Origin: Lepus europaeus
Taxonomy: Eukaryota > Chordata > Mammalia > Lagomorpha > Leporidae
Length of the DNA: 64,000 nucleotides
Reading direction: 5' to 3'
NCBI RefSeq assembly: GCF_033115175.1
Contig: NC_084840.1
Location: 77,267,179 to 77,331,178, forward strand
Under the pieces are notes generated by a model. It saw nothing but the letters and a program-made list of their open reading frames with translations, had not been told where the DNA came from and ran no database searches. The position numbers were made by a program, and so were the translations under genes. Below, piece by piece: positions 32,250-45,300 of the stretch. How positions within the stretch are numbered: the first letter of the stretch is position 1; each line of letters starts with the position of its first letter.

Positions 32250-33790
32250 AGTGAGATGGCGGAATAGAGAGGGAGCACACTGATGGTCCGGGAAGGGAAG
32301 GTTCAAAGCGGAATGAGAATTTGTAGTTTTGGGGAAAGGGAAGCTCTTCCGAAACGGGAGACAGGGTGGACCTGCGAGGAGGACACGGACGCCTGAAGAG
32401 CAGGACACCAGCAGGAGTTTGTACACACCAGCGCTGGAAGCCGAGGTGAGACGGGGCGCTCACCCAGCACCACTGTAACAGCCGCTGCCGCCCCTCCCCA
32501 ACCCACCCTGGGACGGACACTGAGACACGTACGACTGAGTGGGGGAGGAATTAGAAAATGGAACAGAGTGAGTAGCACCTGCAGAAAGAGTGCGCGATTC
32601 AGGGGGACTCATTGAGGGACTAAACAATCCAGGATCCTTCCCCCAAATCGGCGCTGCAGCAGGCGGGAAGCAGCCATCTTGTTTGTTTACATTCGGGCTT
32701 AAAGGAGAACTGCATCTGCCTCCAAACTTTGGGCTGAGCCCAAAGGTGGAGTGGAGCCACAGGACACCCCTTGTGCAGGGGCGGGCAGCTAGGGAGGGCA
32801 GCTCAAAGCCCTGACACCAGTCAACTCAAGTTACCAGATTTAAAAAAAAAAAAAATTGAATAGTGCCCGCGGAAAGAGGGCAGGAACCAGGGGGACAAAC
32901 TGAGGGTTCCAAAACGCCGGGATCCTTAGGAGCCACCCAACCCACAATCAGAGCTGCAGTGGGCAGAGTGCAGCCATCCTGTTTGTTTACATTCCGGCTT
33001 AAAGGAGGCTGGCCTCTGCTCCAAAGGGGGAAGCAGCAGGCACAGAGTCCAAAGGTGGTCTGGAGCTACTTGACACTCCTCACACAGGAGGTGCAGTGAG
33101 AGAGAGTGGCTGACCAAGGAACCCCAGGCACAGACACATAAGGGTGAACGTGTAGGAACAAGGAAACCAGCCCCCAAGGGCGGAGATTGGCACCTCAAAG
33201 CCCTGACACCAGCCCACTCAAGTTACAATAAATAAATAAATAAATAAGTAAAAAATAAACAAACAAACTCTAGAAGGCAGAGCAGCCTGCTTACACTGGA
33301 TATTGGTACAGACTCACAGCAACCCATAGCAGAGGGAAATCAACCTGAAAAACCACCCAGACGGAATGCCAAAAAACAAAACAAAAACCCACAATAAGAA
33401 TATAGAAGAACATATAAACTTGCCAATGGAGCAGGCTAAAACAACCATAACAGAGGCTGAAGAAGAAGAATAATTTGAAACCATGCCAGAAAAAGAATTC
33501 AGAAAATTAATAATCAGATTACTTAGAAATAATGAGAAACAATATCGAGAGCTGAACGAAAAACAAGCCCAAGGATTAGAGATCCTGAAGAGAAGCCAGA
33601 ATGAAATACTGGAAATGAAAAACTCAACTGACCATATAAAAAACACTGTGGAATCCCTCAGAAATCAAACAGATGAAATAGAAGACTGAATATCAGAATT
33701 TGAAGACAAACTTCCAGAAATAATACAGTCAGTTCAAACACAGGAAAAAGAAATTTAAAAATATGGTTGGAGACCTACAAGATTCAATCA
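32250..33790 (+). mobile_element. L1 5' end: 5' UTR with two monomers and broken ORF1
   Basis: Starts GAGATGGCGGAATAGAGAGG, as the element ending at 51783 does on the other strand. Two related blocks (about 32575-32850 and 32855-33230) share GTTTGTTTACATTC and TCAAAGCCCTGACACCAG. ORF1 begins near 33368 with ATGCCAAAAAACAAAAC but has stop codons near 33472 and 33687. The element is cut off by a SINE tail. Confidence 0.8.
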
Positions 33791-33794
33791 AACG

Positions 33795-33925
33795 GTGTAA
33801 TGTTCGGGAAGTGAATCAACAGATGAAAGACACCTCTCCTTGCTCTTGCTCTCTTTATCTTTCTCTCTCTCTCCCCCTCTCTCTCTCTTCCTCTCTCTCT
33901 GTTTTCAAATAAAAAAAAAAAACAC
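33795..33925 (+). mobile_element. CSINE tail fragment
   Basis: Only the end of a C-repeat: GATGAAAGACACCTCTCC, CT-rich stretch and A-rich tail. Confidence 0.75.
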
Positions 33926-34200
33926 AAGAGAAACACTGTAAGACACTGGTATAGGCATGAATTTGTGAGTCAGACTCCAAAAGTACATGGAATAAAAGTG
34001 AAATAAGCAAATGGAACTTTACCTAACTTACAAACTTCTGTACAACAGATAAATGATTCACAAAGCTAAGAGAAAACTCACAGATTGGTAGAAAATTCTT
34101 GCAAACTATGCATCTGATAACAAAATCAATATCCAAAATGCATAAGTACAGGAATGAAATCAACAATAATGAAAACACTGCAGTTAAGAAATGGGCAAGG

Positions 34201-34532
34201 GGCCAGTGCCATGGCTTACTTGGTTAACCCTCTGCCTGTGGCGCTGGCATCCCATATGGGCGCCGGGTTCTAGTCCCTGTTGCTCCTCTTCCAGTCCAGC
34301 TCTCTGCTGTGGCCTGGGCGGGTAGTGGAGGATGGCCCAAGTGCTTGAGCCCATACACACACATGGGAGACCAGGAAGAAGAACCTGGCTCCTGGCTTCA
34401 CATCAGCGCAGCGCTGGATGTAGCAGCCATTTGGGGAGTGAACTAATGGAAGGAAGACCTTTTTCTCTGTCTCTCTCTCTCACTGTCTGTAACTCTACCT
34501 AACTCTACCTGTCAAATAAATTTAAAAAAAAG
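34201..34532 (+). mobile_element. CSINE
   Basis: Near full-length C-repeat starting GGGGCCAGTGCCATGGC and ending CTCTACCTGTCAAATAAATT. Confidence 0.92.
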
Positions 34533-34552
34533 AAAGAAAGAAATGGGGAAAA

Positions 34553-34815
34553 GACTGTGCCAGCATTGTGATGGAGCAGGTTAAGCAACTGCCTACCATG
34601 GCAGTGACCCATACATGAGCCAATTCATTTCCCAGCTGCTCTACTTTCCATCCAGTTCCCTGTTAATGGCCTATGAAAAGCAGCGGGATATAGTCCAAGT
34701 GTTTAGACCCCTGCCATCCATGTGGGAAGCCTGGATGAAACTCTTGGTTTCTGGCTTCTGCCTGGCCTAGTCCGGGCAGTCACAGCCATCTGGGTAGTGA
34801 ACCAGTGGATAGAAC

Positions 34816-34858
<43 letters not shown>

Positions 34859-34945
34859 ATCTATCATCTATCACCTATCATCTATTTTTCTATCTCTATC
34901 TCTCTGTAATTCTCACTTTCAAACAAATAAAGATGTACTAAAAAG
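34553..34945 (+). mobile_element. CSINE with (CT)n and (TCTA)n tail
   Basis: An older C-repeat directly after the previous one. Its tail holds about 35 bp of pure CT and an ATCTATC microsatellite (34858-34895). Confidence 0.9.
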
Positions 34946-35235
34946 AAAATAAGTTGGCAAATTATATGAATAGACATTTTCCAAAGAAGAAAAAGAAATG
35001 GCCAATAGACACATGAAAATAATGCTCAGAATAACTGCATGAAAATAAAAGCTCAATGCAGTATTAACTCACCCCACTGACAATGGCCATTATCAAAACA
35101 GAATAATAAGAAATAGGAAGATTGTAGAGAAAACAGTACCCTAATGCACTGTTCTTGGGAGTGAAATTCATATAATCATCATGGAAAACATATGGAGAAT
35201 TCCTCCAAAAATTACAGATGGGTCCACCATATGAT

Positions 35236-35839
35236 GCAGTTAATGAACTTATGTTTCAGTGAGACCAGTTTTACCACATCCACAAGGAAATCACTTGTCT
35301 CTTAGCTCTCTGAATCAGCAATGTCAGGCATTCCTGAATTTCCAACTACAAATTCAGTGTGTAACATGTCAGTACAGTCTTTATTTTCTTGAAATCCATT
35401 GTTTTGGAATTATGTTAACATTGGTCATTCTTGGTAATCCTCTACCTCAAAGATAACAATCAAGGTCTTGAGTGGTACCTATGGTCCCCAGGAATCTGTT
35501 TCCACTGAAACACCCACTTCCTCAAATTGTTTGGACCATTCATGTTCACCTGTTATGCATGGGCATAATTCTACCCCAGCTCGGAAGTTGGCACAAGGCA
35601 GAACACAACCATGTCTTCAGATCTCTGTGTCTACATAAGGATATAGAAGAGCAAAAAAATTGAAACAGCATTATCATAACTGCCTGAATCAATAAGCATG
35701 AATAAAAAATGCATTTTACAATGAAAAACAAAAGACACTGCCATTATCTGACTATTGTTACTTGCCACACCCTATAAAAATTTTCATTTGACAGTGATTG
35801 GAAGATGTCACAACACAAGCATGAAAGTATTGGCTCTTT
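35236..35839. other. Unassigned block between mobile elements
   Basis: About 600 bp without L1 or SINE features, with no long open frame. It may be displaced single-copy or unrecognised repeat sequence. Confidence 0.4.
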
Positions 35840-36146
35840 TTTTTTTAAAGATGTGTTTATTTCTTTGAAAGTCAGAGTTACAGAGTCAGAGGCTGAGACA
35901 GAGAGAGGTCTTCCACCACTGGTTCACTACCCAAGCAGCATCAGCCAGAGCTGCACCAATCCAAAGCAAGGAGCCATGAACTTCATTCTTTCTCCATCAT
36001 GGGTGCCAGGGCTCAAGGACTTGGGCCATCTTCCACTACTTCCCAGGTACAATCGGAGGGAACTGAATTAGAAATGGGGCAGCCAGGACTCTACTCGTGC
36101 CCATGTGGTAGGTAGCTTTACCTGCTATGCCACATTGCCAGCCCCA
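35840..36146 (-). mobile_element. CSINE, antisense
   Basis: T-run, then GTTTATTTCTTTGAAAGTC and body to CTATGCCACATTGCCAGCCC. Confidence 0.9.
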
Positions 36147-36319
36147 GAAAACACTGGCTTTTATAACACAAAGTGGTAACGGACAGCAGTTCAGATGAAC
36201 TGAAGTTTGTGTATAACTTATTTTATTTTATCATAAGCTTTTGAATTTGGTGCAGCAAAAACAGTCATCTGAATAGACCTATGACATGAATGGGATTGAA
36301 TCAGTAACCAAAAATCCTA

Positions 36320-37200
36320 GAGCAGAAACACCGTGGACTTGTTACATTTCCTGTGGTTCTACCAAATACTTAAATAAATAATACCATTTTGCTTCATCTC
36401 ATCAGAAGTGAAATAGAAGGAAAAAATGCCTAACTCTTTTTATGAGACCAAGATTAATTTGACACTAAAGTCAAAAATCTCTATCAGAAATTATTATTAT
36501 TCTCTTAAAACTACATACATTAAATACATGAAATTTGGTCCCTCCACTTCAATAGAAAAGTAAAAAGAAAAGAAAAGAACTAGCTACATTTTGTGTTTCT
36601 GTGTGGGTGCAAACTGTTGAAATCTTTACTTAATATATACTAAATTGATCTTCTGTATATAAAGATAATTGAAAATGAATCTTGATGCGAATGGAATGGG
36701 AGAGGGTGCGGGAGATGGGAGGGTTGCGGGTGGGAGGGAAGTTATGGGGGAGGGGGAAGCCATTGTAATCCATAAGCTGTACTTTGGAAATTTATATTTA
36801 TTAAATAAAGTTTAAAAAGAAAAGAACTGAAAACTTCAGACCATATTCTTTATGAATTAGTGATAATTCTCAAGAAAATGTTAGCTCATCAAATTCAAGA
36901 ACATATTTAAAAATTATACAGAACACCAAGTTGGACTTAATTCCTGATTTCAAATGTGGTTTAATACATAAGTTCAATCCACATAATAAACCACATTAAA
37001 GAGTGATAGCAAGAAAAAATCCATATGATCATTTCAATTGATGCAGAGGAAGCATCTGACAACCTCAACATCTTTCCACAACAAAAACAATACTGAGAAA
37101 ACTAGGAGAGAGTAAAAGACCATAGGTCAAATACCCACGAATAATATATTATGTACATTGCTTATTAGGGACAAATATTCTCTTCTAAGCAGACTTAATC
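36320..37200 (+). mobile_element. L1 reverse-transcriptase remnant
   Basis: Decayed ORF2: TATGAGACCAAGATTAATTTG, TTCAATTGATGCAGAGGAAG and TTAGGGACAAATATTC match 43825-44230 of the intact L1. Interrupted by a later L1. Confidence 0.75.
36582..36814 (+). mobile_element. Very short L1 insertion (3' UTR only)
   Basis: 233 bp of L1 3' end with the G-rich tract, flanked by the exact 14-bp duplication AAAAGAAAAGAACT (36568-36581 and 36815-36828). It splits the older L1. Confidence 0.93.
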
Positions 37201-37378
37201 ATCTTAATGGAGAAGTTCTTCATCACTGAGGGTGCTCTGTGTATCTGTTGAACAAATGTATGTAAAAGAGCAACACAGTTCTCACCATAACCATTCCTGT
37301 GATCTAAGAGCTGTGGCCACAACTGAGAATCAGTTGACCATAACATTTTAACTACAATTTTTACACACAGATTTTTTT

Positions 37379-37657
37379 GTTTGACAGGTAGAATCACAGT
37401 GAGTGAGAGAGAGAGAGAGAGAGAAAGGTCTGCCTTCCGTTGGTTCACTCCTCAAATGGCCGCCACGGCCAGCACTGCACCAATCTGAAGCCAGGTGCTT
37501 CCTCCTGGTCTCCCATGTGGGTGCAGGGCCCAAGCACTTGGGCCATCCTCCACTGCCCTCCCGGGCCACAGCAGAGAGCTGGACTGTAAGAGGAGCAAAC
37601 GGGACTAGAACCCGGCACCCATATGGGATGCAGAGGATCAAGCGGCTCTAGCCCCAA
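37379..37657 (-). mobile_element. CSINE with perfect 14-bp target-site duplication
   Basis: Antisense C-repeat. ACACAGATTTTTTT at 37365-37378 is repeated exactly at 37658-37671. Confidence 0.95.
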
Positions 37658-37671
37658 ACACAGATTTTTTT

Positions 37672-38164
37672 AATCTAAATAAAACTACATGTTACTCTCA
37701 TTTTATATACACTTTTTAAGATTGGCCTTGCCTGAATGCTTCTGTGCATAATCAAGCAATTGCATATACATGAACTGGGATAGGAATCAAGACCTGGTTA
37801 CAATTCTAGGCATTTTAGACCATCATAGCAGTATCTTCTTTGATGACCTGTCCATCTAAAATTTTACCAATCCACACTCCCCAGTGCTACCTTAAATCCA
37901 TCCTTGCTTTATTTTTTTATATCAAGGTAATGAATCATGAAATTAATAAAGTTTTACCCAACCATTTTACAGCAGAACTCGTCATTCATGGATTCTTTTA
38001 GAAGTCATGAAGTGTCTGAGTCAGCAAAGTTTATAGATAATGAAAATATCTGTAGCCAAGTTATAGTATTGTGTTATTCCTTGTGAGACAAAATCCAGAA
38101 TTGGATGGGCCCAGTGGTGATTGCACATGCAGGTAGTAGAGGTTTAGCAGAAATACTTGATATC
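37672..38164. other. Unassigned, single-copy-looking sequence
   Basis: No repeat, exon or long open frame recognised. Confidence 0.4.
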
Positions 38165-39044
38165 AGGCACCTAATTTTTTAAAGTTTTTTTTAAATTTTT
38201 TATTATATAAAGAGAATAGATTCATGGCTACATCCTTCCCTCCCCCTCTCACTTTCCAAAACCATCTCAGACCTTCCATTTTTTCCATTTCATTATTTTG
38301 CAAAGATGTAATTTAATCCACTGTATACTCAGTTTTAATTCACCACTAACCATACAATGAAAAATTAAAAGCAGAAAGATCACAGTGCCAAAAAGTATAA
38401 ACAAGGGCCAAAAATGATAATCATATCATAAGATGTCCATTTCAACCCCATACATGTTTTGTGTTATATATTAACTGCCACAAATCAGAGAAAATATATG
38501 ATATTTGTCTCTTGAGACTGGCTAATTTCACTAAGCATAATGATTTCCAGTGGTATCCATTTTGCTTCAAAAAATTTTGTTCTTTTTTATAGCTGAGTAT
38601 TATTCCATGGTGTATTTATACCACCTTTGCTTTGTCGATGGACATCTGGGTGATTTCAGATCCTAGTCATGGTGAATTGAGCAGCAATAAACATGGGGCA
38701 TAAGTAACTCTTCATATGCTGCTTTCATTTCTTTGAGAAAATTCCCAAGAGTGGAATGACAGGATCATATGATAGATCTATTTTCAGATCTCTGAGGAAT
38801 CTCCATACTGTCTTCCATAACCATTGTGCTAGTTTACATTCCCACCAACAGTGCATTAGGGTACTTTTCTCCCATATTTTCACCAGTATGTTTATTTAAT
38901 TTTTGGATGATAGCCATTCTGCCTGGAGTGAAGTGATACCACATTGTGATTTTTACTTGCATTCCCCTGATGGCTAATTATCCTGATCATTTTTTCATTT
39001 GCCTGTTAGCAATTTGTTGTTCCTATTCACGTGTTGCCTATTTT
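38165..39044 (-). mobile_element. Old L1 ORF2 end and 3' UTR, antisense
   Basis: Complement of an L1 3' region: CTGAGTATTATTCCATGGTG, then CATTCCCACCAACAGTGCAT, the antisense of the ORF2 C-terminus. Older than the full-length L1. Confidence 0.85.
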
Positions 39045-39185
39045 TTAACTGGACTCTAGGCATTGTGGACATCTGGGTATGAACCAATGCATGGGATCTC
39101 TTTCTCTCTCTCTCTCTTTACTCCCTCTATATCTATCATCTCTCTGATCTTTCTGACTTTAAATAAATGAACATATAAATATTTT
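39045..39185 (+). mobile_element. CSINE tail fragment
   Basis: End of a C-repeat: CATTGTGGACATCTGGGT, CT-rich stretch and AAATAAATGAACATAT. Confidence 0.75.
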
Positions 39186-39189
39186 TTTT

Positions 39190-39836
39190 TACTTTTATTT
39201 AATGAATATAAATTTCCAAAGTATAGCTTATGGGTTACAATGGCTTCCCCCCTCCCATAACTTCCCTCCCGCCCACAACCCTCCCCTTTCCCGCTCCCTT
39301 TCCCCTTCCATTCATGTAAAGATTCATTTTCAATTCTCTTTGTATACAGAAGATCAGTTTAGTATATATTAGGTAAAGATTTCAACATTTTGCCCATATA
39401 GCAACATAAAGTGAAAAAACTACCATTGGATTACTAATTATAGCATTAAATAGCAATGTACAGCACATTAAAGACAGAGATCCTACATAATTATTTTTCA
39501 AATTAATTAATTTTCTATGCCATTTCCATTTTAACACCAGGTTGTTTTTTTTCATTTCCAATTCTCTTTATATACAGAAGATCAATTCAGTATATAATTA
39601 GTAAAGACCTCATCAGTTTGTGCCCACACAGAAACGCAAAGTATAAAAATACTGTTTCAGTACTAGTTATAGCATCACTTCGCTTTAGACGACACATTAG
39701 GGACAGATCCCACATGGGGTGTAAGTACACAGTGACTCCTGTTGCTGATTTAACAATTTGACACTCCTGTTCATGGCGTCAGTAATCTCCCTAGGCTCTA
39801 GTCATGAGTTGCCAGGGCTATGGAAGCCTTTAGAGT
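39190..39836 (-). mobile_element. 5'-truncated L1 of the same subfamily as the full-length L1, inverted
   Basis: Reverse complement of 46913-47576 at roughly 95% identity by eye, including the composite 3' UTR and its linker (complement of AACCTGGTGTTAAAATGG). TATTTTTTTT at each end is a possible target-site duplication. Confidence 0.88.
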
Positions 39837-40170
39837 ATTTTTTTTAAAAAAATATTAAGCTGGTGCAGCTTTTATTTATGCCATTCAAAATGCAGTTGAG
39901 GAGTTCTTGTAAAAACTGACATCGGGGGGCGGAGCCAAGATGGCGGATAGTGAGGACGTGTGCCTTAGTTTGGGAAAATAAACTTTCATAAAAGCGGAAT
40001 TACTGTAGCATCAGGAAAAAACTCAAGAAAAAAACTGCAGAGGAATCGCTTCCGGATCTTGTGGAGGAAACACAGAGGACTTACAGGGAACCCACCGCGT
40101 GGAAAACCAACCGAGACAAGCCGAGCGGCAGCGGCGGGAGAGGAGGCAGAGCCACAGAATCTCGCCAGCG

Positions 40171-40453
40171 CGGGAACGGAGGAGGGTAAGAAAGACAAAA
40201 GACCTGAGAAGTCCGAGACATTGGGGGGAGGGGGAACAGAGGCCTCTCCCTTCACTCACCAAGCAAAACAAAGAGCACCGCGATTTTACATATGTAAAGC
40301 TCAGCCAAACTCAGTATCTTTAGCGAAACTGGAGAACACATTGAGGGCTGCATAAACGCTGTGTATGGTCCCAGGGGTAGATCAAACGAATACTCACAGA
40401 GGCTAGATTTCAACTACCCTCAACCCCACTCCCAACTAAGTCAAAACAAAAAA

Positions 40454-40487
<34 letters not shown>

Positions 40488-41216
40488 CGTCCCAGCAAAG
40501 AGCAAATAATCTGGGAGAGTCGCTCTTTACACAGCCTTAAACCTCAAGAAACAAGCATAGCTCTCTGGCCATACCCATCACAGCCCCTAAGGCTCCAACA
40601 AAACAGACAGCTCACTTAGAGGCATAGTATAACGAGAGAAAAAAAAACAAAAACAAAAACAAAAACACCACAAATTATCTCTAACTTGCCAAGCGGGAAC
40701 GGAGGAGGGTAAGAAAGACAAAAGACCTGAGAAGTCCGAGACATTGGGGGGAGGGGGAACAGAGGCCTCTCCCTTCACTCACCAAGCAAAACAAAGAGCA
40801 CCGCGATTTTACATATGTAAAGCTCAGCCAAACTCAGTATCTTTAGCGAAACTGGAGAACACATTGAGGGCTGCATAAACGCTGTGTATGGTCCCAGGGG
40901 TAGATCAAACGAATACTCACAGAGGCTAGATTTCAACTACCCTCAACCCCACTCCCAACTAAGTCAAAATAAAAAAAAAAAAAAAAAAAGAGAGAGAGAG
41001 AGAGCGTCCCAGCAAGGAGCAAATAATCTGGGAGAGTCGCTCTTTACACAGCCTTAAACCTCAAGAAACAAGCATAGCCCTCTGACCACACCCATCACAG
41101 CCCCTAAGGCTCCAACAAAACAGACAGCTCACTTAGAGGCATAGTATAACGAGAGAAAAAAAAAACAAAAACAAAAACACCACAAATTATCTCTAACATG
41201 CCAAGCAAGAAACATA
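40171..41216 (+). promoter_or_regulatory. L1 5' UTR with two tandem 523-bp copies
   Basis: 40171-40693 is repeated almost identically at 40694-41216, differing mainly in A and GA run lengths and a few substitutions. Each unit starts CGGGAACGGAGGAGGGTAAG or its equivalent. Copy 1 ends with the ORF1 start region changed to TTGCCAAGC where copy 2 has ATGCCAAGC. The L1 internal promoter should lie in this region. Confidence 0.92.
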
Positions 41217-42235
41217 GAAGCGGAGCTACCAAGAACAAGGAAGGCACTATGACGCCCCCAAGTGAACAAGACATGACAATGCAAGATTATGAAGATGAAG
41301 AGATAGAGCAAATGCAAGAAGCAGATTTCAAAAAATTCACAAGAACATTAAGAAGTTCTCAAAAACAAATTCTTGAACTACAGAAATCCTTAATGGACAA
41401 GATAGAAAATCTCTCCCGTGAAAATGAAATATTAAGGAGGAATCAAAATGAAATGAAACAACTAGTGGAACAGGAAATTGCGATAGTGAAAAAAAACCTC
41501 AATGAAATGAAGAACTCAATAGATCAAATGGCAAACACATTAGAGAGCCTTAAAAACAGAATGGATGAAGCAGAGGAGAGAATATCGGAATTAGAAGACA
41601 GAGAACAGGAAAGGAAACAGTCAAATCAAAGAAAAGAAGAAGAAATCAGAAATCTAAAAAATACTGTCAGGAATCTACAGGATACTATTAAAAAACCCAA
41701 CATTCGGGTTCTAGGAGTTCCTGAAGGCATGGAAAGGGAGAAAGGATTAGAAGGCCTTTTTAGTGAGATACTAGCAGAAAATTTCCCAAGTTTGGAGAAG
41801 GACAGAGACATCCTAGTACAGGAAGCTCAGAGAACCCCTAATAAACATGATCAAAAGAGATCCTCACCACGACACGTCGTAATCAAACTCACCACAGTGA
41901 AACACAAAGAAAAGATCCTAAAATGTGCAAGAGAGAAACGACAGATTACTCTCAGAGGATCTCCAATTAGACTTACAGCTGATTTCTCATCAGAAACCCT
42001 ACAAGCCAGGAGAGAATGGCGAGATATAGCCCAGGTACTAAGAGAGAAAAACTGCCAGCCCAGAATATTATATCCTGCAAAGCTCTCATTTGTGAATGAA
42101 GGTGAAATTAAGACCTTTCACAGCAAACAGAAATTGAAAGAATTTGTCGCCACTCGTCCAGCCCTGCAAAAGATGCTTAAAGACGTGTTACATACAGAAA
42201 CACAGAAACATGGTCACCAATATGAAAGAAGGTAA
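41198..42235 (+). CDS. L1 ORF1 protein (RNA-binding chaperone), intact
   Basis: 345 residues. The N-terminus is acidic and is followed by a long coiled coil (about residues 40-155, rich in E, K, Q, L and N heptads) that should trimerise. The RRM begins at [10 protein letters not shown] (about residue 168), and the C-terminal domain holds [15 protein letters not shown] and AKLSF. This is the standard L1 ORF1p architecture, which coats L1 RNA in cytoplasmic RNPs. The start lies at ATGCCAAGCAAG in the second 5'-UTR copy. No frameshift or stop. Confidence 0.96.
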   Translation: MPSKKHRSGATKNKEGTMTPPSEQDMTMQDYEDEEIEQMQEADFKKFTRTLRSSQKQILELQKSLMDKIENLSRENEILRRNQNEMKQLVEQEIAIVKKNLNEMKNSIDQMANTLESLKNRMDEAEERISELEDREQERKQSNQRKEEEIRNLKNTVRNLQDTIKKPNIRVLGVPEGMEREKGLEGLFSEILAENFPSLEKDRDILVQEAQRTPNKHDQKRSSPRHVVIKLTTVKHKEKILKCAREKRQITLRGSPIRLTADFSSETLQARREWRDIAQVLREKNCQPRILYPAKLSFVNEGEIKTFHSKQKLKEFVATRPALQKMLKDVLHTETQKHGHQYERR

Positions 42236-42303
42236 AGGAAGGAAACCTCAGAGCAAAAGATCACAGGAATCTCAAACCAGATATTAGAAAATATCTTTGG
42301 CAA

Positions 42304-45300
42304 ATGGCAGGGCAAAGTTACTCCTTCTCAATAGTCACATTGAATGTTAATGGCTTGAATTGTCCAGTTAAAAGACACCGATTGGCTGATTGGATTAAGG
42401 AACAAAACCCATCCTTTTGCTGCTTACAAGAAACCCATCTATCCAACAATGATCCATACAAGCTGAGAGTGAAAGGCTGGAAAAAGATATACCACGCCAA
42501 CAGAAATGAAAAGAGAGCGGGCGTAGCCATCTTAATATCGGACAACATAAACTTTACTACAAAAACTGTTAGGAGAGACAAAGAGGGGCACTATATAATG
42601 ATTAAGGGATCCATTCAACGAGAAGATATAACGATTATCAACGTATATGCACCTAATTACAGGGCACCAGCTTATTTAAAAGACTTGTTAAGGGACTTAA
42701 AGGGAGACTTAGACCCCAATACAATAGTACTGGGGGACTTCAATACTCCACTCTCAGAGATAGACAGATCAACAGGACAGAAGATCAACAAGGAGACAGT
42801 AGATTTAAATGACACTATAGCCCAAATGGATCTAACAGACATCTACAGAACATTTCATCCTACATCTAAGGACTTTACATTCTTCTCAGCAGTACATGGA
42901 ACCCTCTCTAGGATTGACCACATACTAGGCCATAAAGCAAGTCTCAGCAAATTCAAAAGAATTAGAATCATACCATGCAGCTTCTCAGACCACAAAGGAA
43001 TGAAATTGGAAATTGGCAACTCAGGAATCCCTAGAGCACGTGTAAACACATGGAGATTGAACAATATGCTCCTGAATGAACAATGGGTCATAGAAGAAAT
43101 TAAAAGAGAAATCAAAAATTTTCTGGAAGTAAATGAGGATAACAGCACAACATACCAAAACCTATGGGATACAACAAAAGCAGTGTTAAGAGGAAAGTTT
43201 ATATCAATAGGTGCCTACATCAAGAAATTGGAAAGGCACCAAATAGATGAGCTTTCAAGTCATCTCAAGGATCTAGAAAATCTGCAGCAAACCAAACCCA
43301 AACCCAGTAGGAGAAGAGAAATAATTAAAATCAGAGAAGAAATCAACAGGATTGAATCCAAAAAAACATTACAAAAAATCAGCCAAACGAGGAGCTGGTT
43401 TTTTGAAAAAATTAACAAAATTGACACCCCATTGGCCCAACTAACTAAAAAAAGAAGAGAAAAGACCCAAATCAATAGGATCAGAGATGAAATGGGAAAC
43501 GTAACAACAGACGCCACAGAAATAAAAAGAATCATCAGAAATTACTACAAGGACTTGTATGCCAGCAAACAGGGAAATCTATCAGAAATGGACAGATTCT
43601 TGGACACATACAACCTCCCTAAATTGAGCCAGGAAGACATAGAAAACCTAAACAGACCCATAACTGACACAGAAATTGAAGCAGTAATAAAGGCCCTCCC
43701 AACAAAGAAAAGCCCAGGACCAGATGGATTCACTGCTGAGTTCTACCAGACATTTAGAGAAGAACTAACTCCAATTCTTCTCAAACTATTCAGAGCAATC
43801 GAAAAAGAGGGAATCCTCCCAAATTCCTTCTATGAAGCCACCATCACCTTAATTCCTAAGCCAGAAAGAGACGCAACATTGAAAGAGAATTACAGACCAA
43901 TATCCCTGATGAACATAGATGCAAAAATACTCAATAAAATTCTGGCCAATAGAATGCAACAACACATCAGAAAGATCATCCACCCAGACCAAGTGGGATT
44001 CATCCCCGGTATGCAGGGATGGTTCAACATTCGCAAAACAATCAACGTAATACACTACATTAACAGACTGCAGAAGAAAAACCATATGATTCTCTCAATA
44101 GACGCAGAGAAAGCATTTGATAAAATACAACACCCTTTCATGATGAAAACTCTAAGCAAACTGGGTATGGAAGGAACATTCCTTAATACAATCAAAGCAA
44201 TATATGAAAAACCCATGGCCAACATCCTATTGAATGGGGAAAAGTTGGAAGCATTTCCACTGAAATCTGGTACCAGACAGGGATGCCCTCTCTCACCACT
44301 GCTATTCAATATAGTTCTGGAAGTTTTGGCCAGAGCTATTAGGCAAGAAAAAGAAATTAAAGGGATACAAATCGGGAAGGAAGAACTCAAACTATCCCTC
44401 TTTGCAGATGATATGATTCTTTATTTAGGGGACCCAAAGAACTCTACTAAGAGACTGCTGGAACTCATCGAAGAGTTTGGCAAAGTAGCAGGATATAAAA
44501 TCAATCCACAAAAATCAACAGCCTTTGTATACACAGGCAATGCCACGGCTGAGGAAGAACTTCTAAAATCAATCCCATTCACAATAGCTACAAAAACAAT
44601 CAAATACCTTGGAATAAACTTAACCAAAGACGTTAAAGATCTCTACGATGAAAACTACAAAACCTTAAAGAAAGAAATAGAAGAGGATACCAAAAAATGG
44701 AGAAATCTTCCATGCTCATGGATTGGAAGAATCAATATCATCAAAATGTCTATCCTCCCAAAAGCAATTTATACATTCAATGCAATACCCATCAAGATCC
44801 CGAAGACCTTCTTCTCAGATATAGAAAAAATGATGCTGAAATTCATATGGAGACACAGAAGACCTCGAATAGCCAAAGCAATCCTGTACAACAAAAACAA
44901 AGCCGGAGGAATCACAATACCTGATTTTAGGACATACTACAGGGCAGTTGTTATCAAAACAGCATGGTACTGGTACAGAAACAGATGGATAGACCAATGG
45001 AACAGAATAGAAACACCAGAAATCAATCCAAACACCTACAGCCAACTTATATTTGACCAAAGATCCAAATCTAATCCCTGGAATAAGGACAGTCTATTCA
45101 ATAAATGGTGCTGGGAAAATTGGATTTCCACATGCAGAAGCTTGAAGCAAGACCCATACCTATCACCTTACACAAAAATTCACTCAACATGGATTAAAGA
45201 CTTAAATCTACGACCCGAAACCATCAAATTCTTAGAGAGCATTGGAGAAACCCTGCAAGATATAGGCACAGGCAAAGACTTCCTGGAAAATACTCCAACA

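Larger units (their letters stand above)
33926..35235 (+). mobile_element. L1 ORF2 C-terminal remnant split by two CSINEs
   Basis: 33926-34200 and 34946-35235 match the ORF2 end (AAGAAATGGGCAAGG, then ATTTTCCAAAGAAGAAAAAG and GGCCAATAGACACATGAAAA). The two SINEs sit between. Confidence 0.8.
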
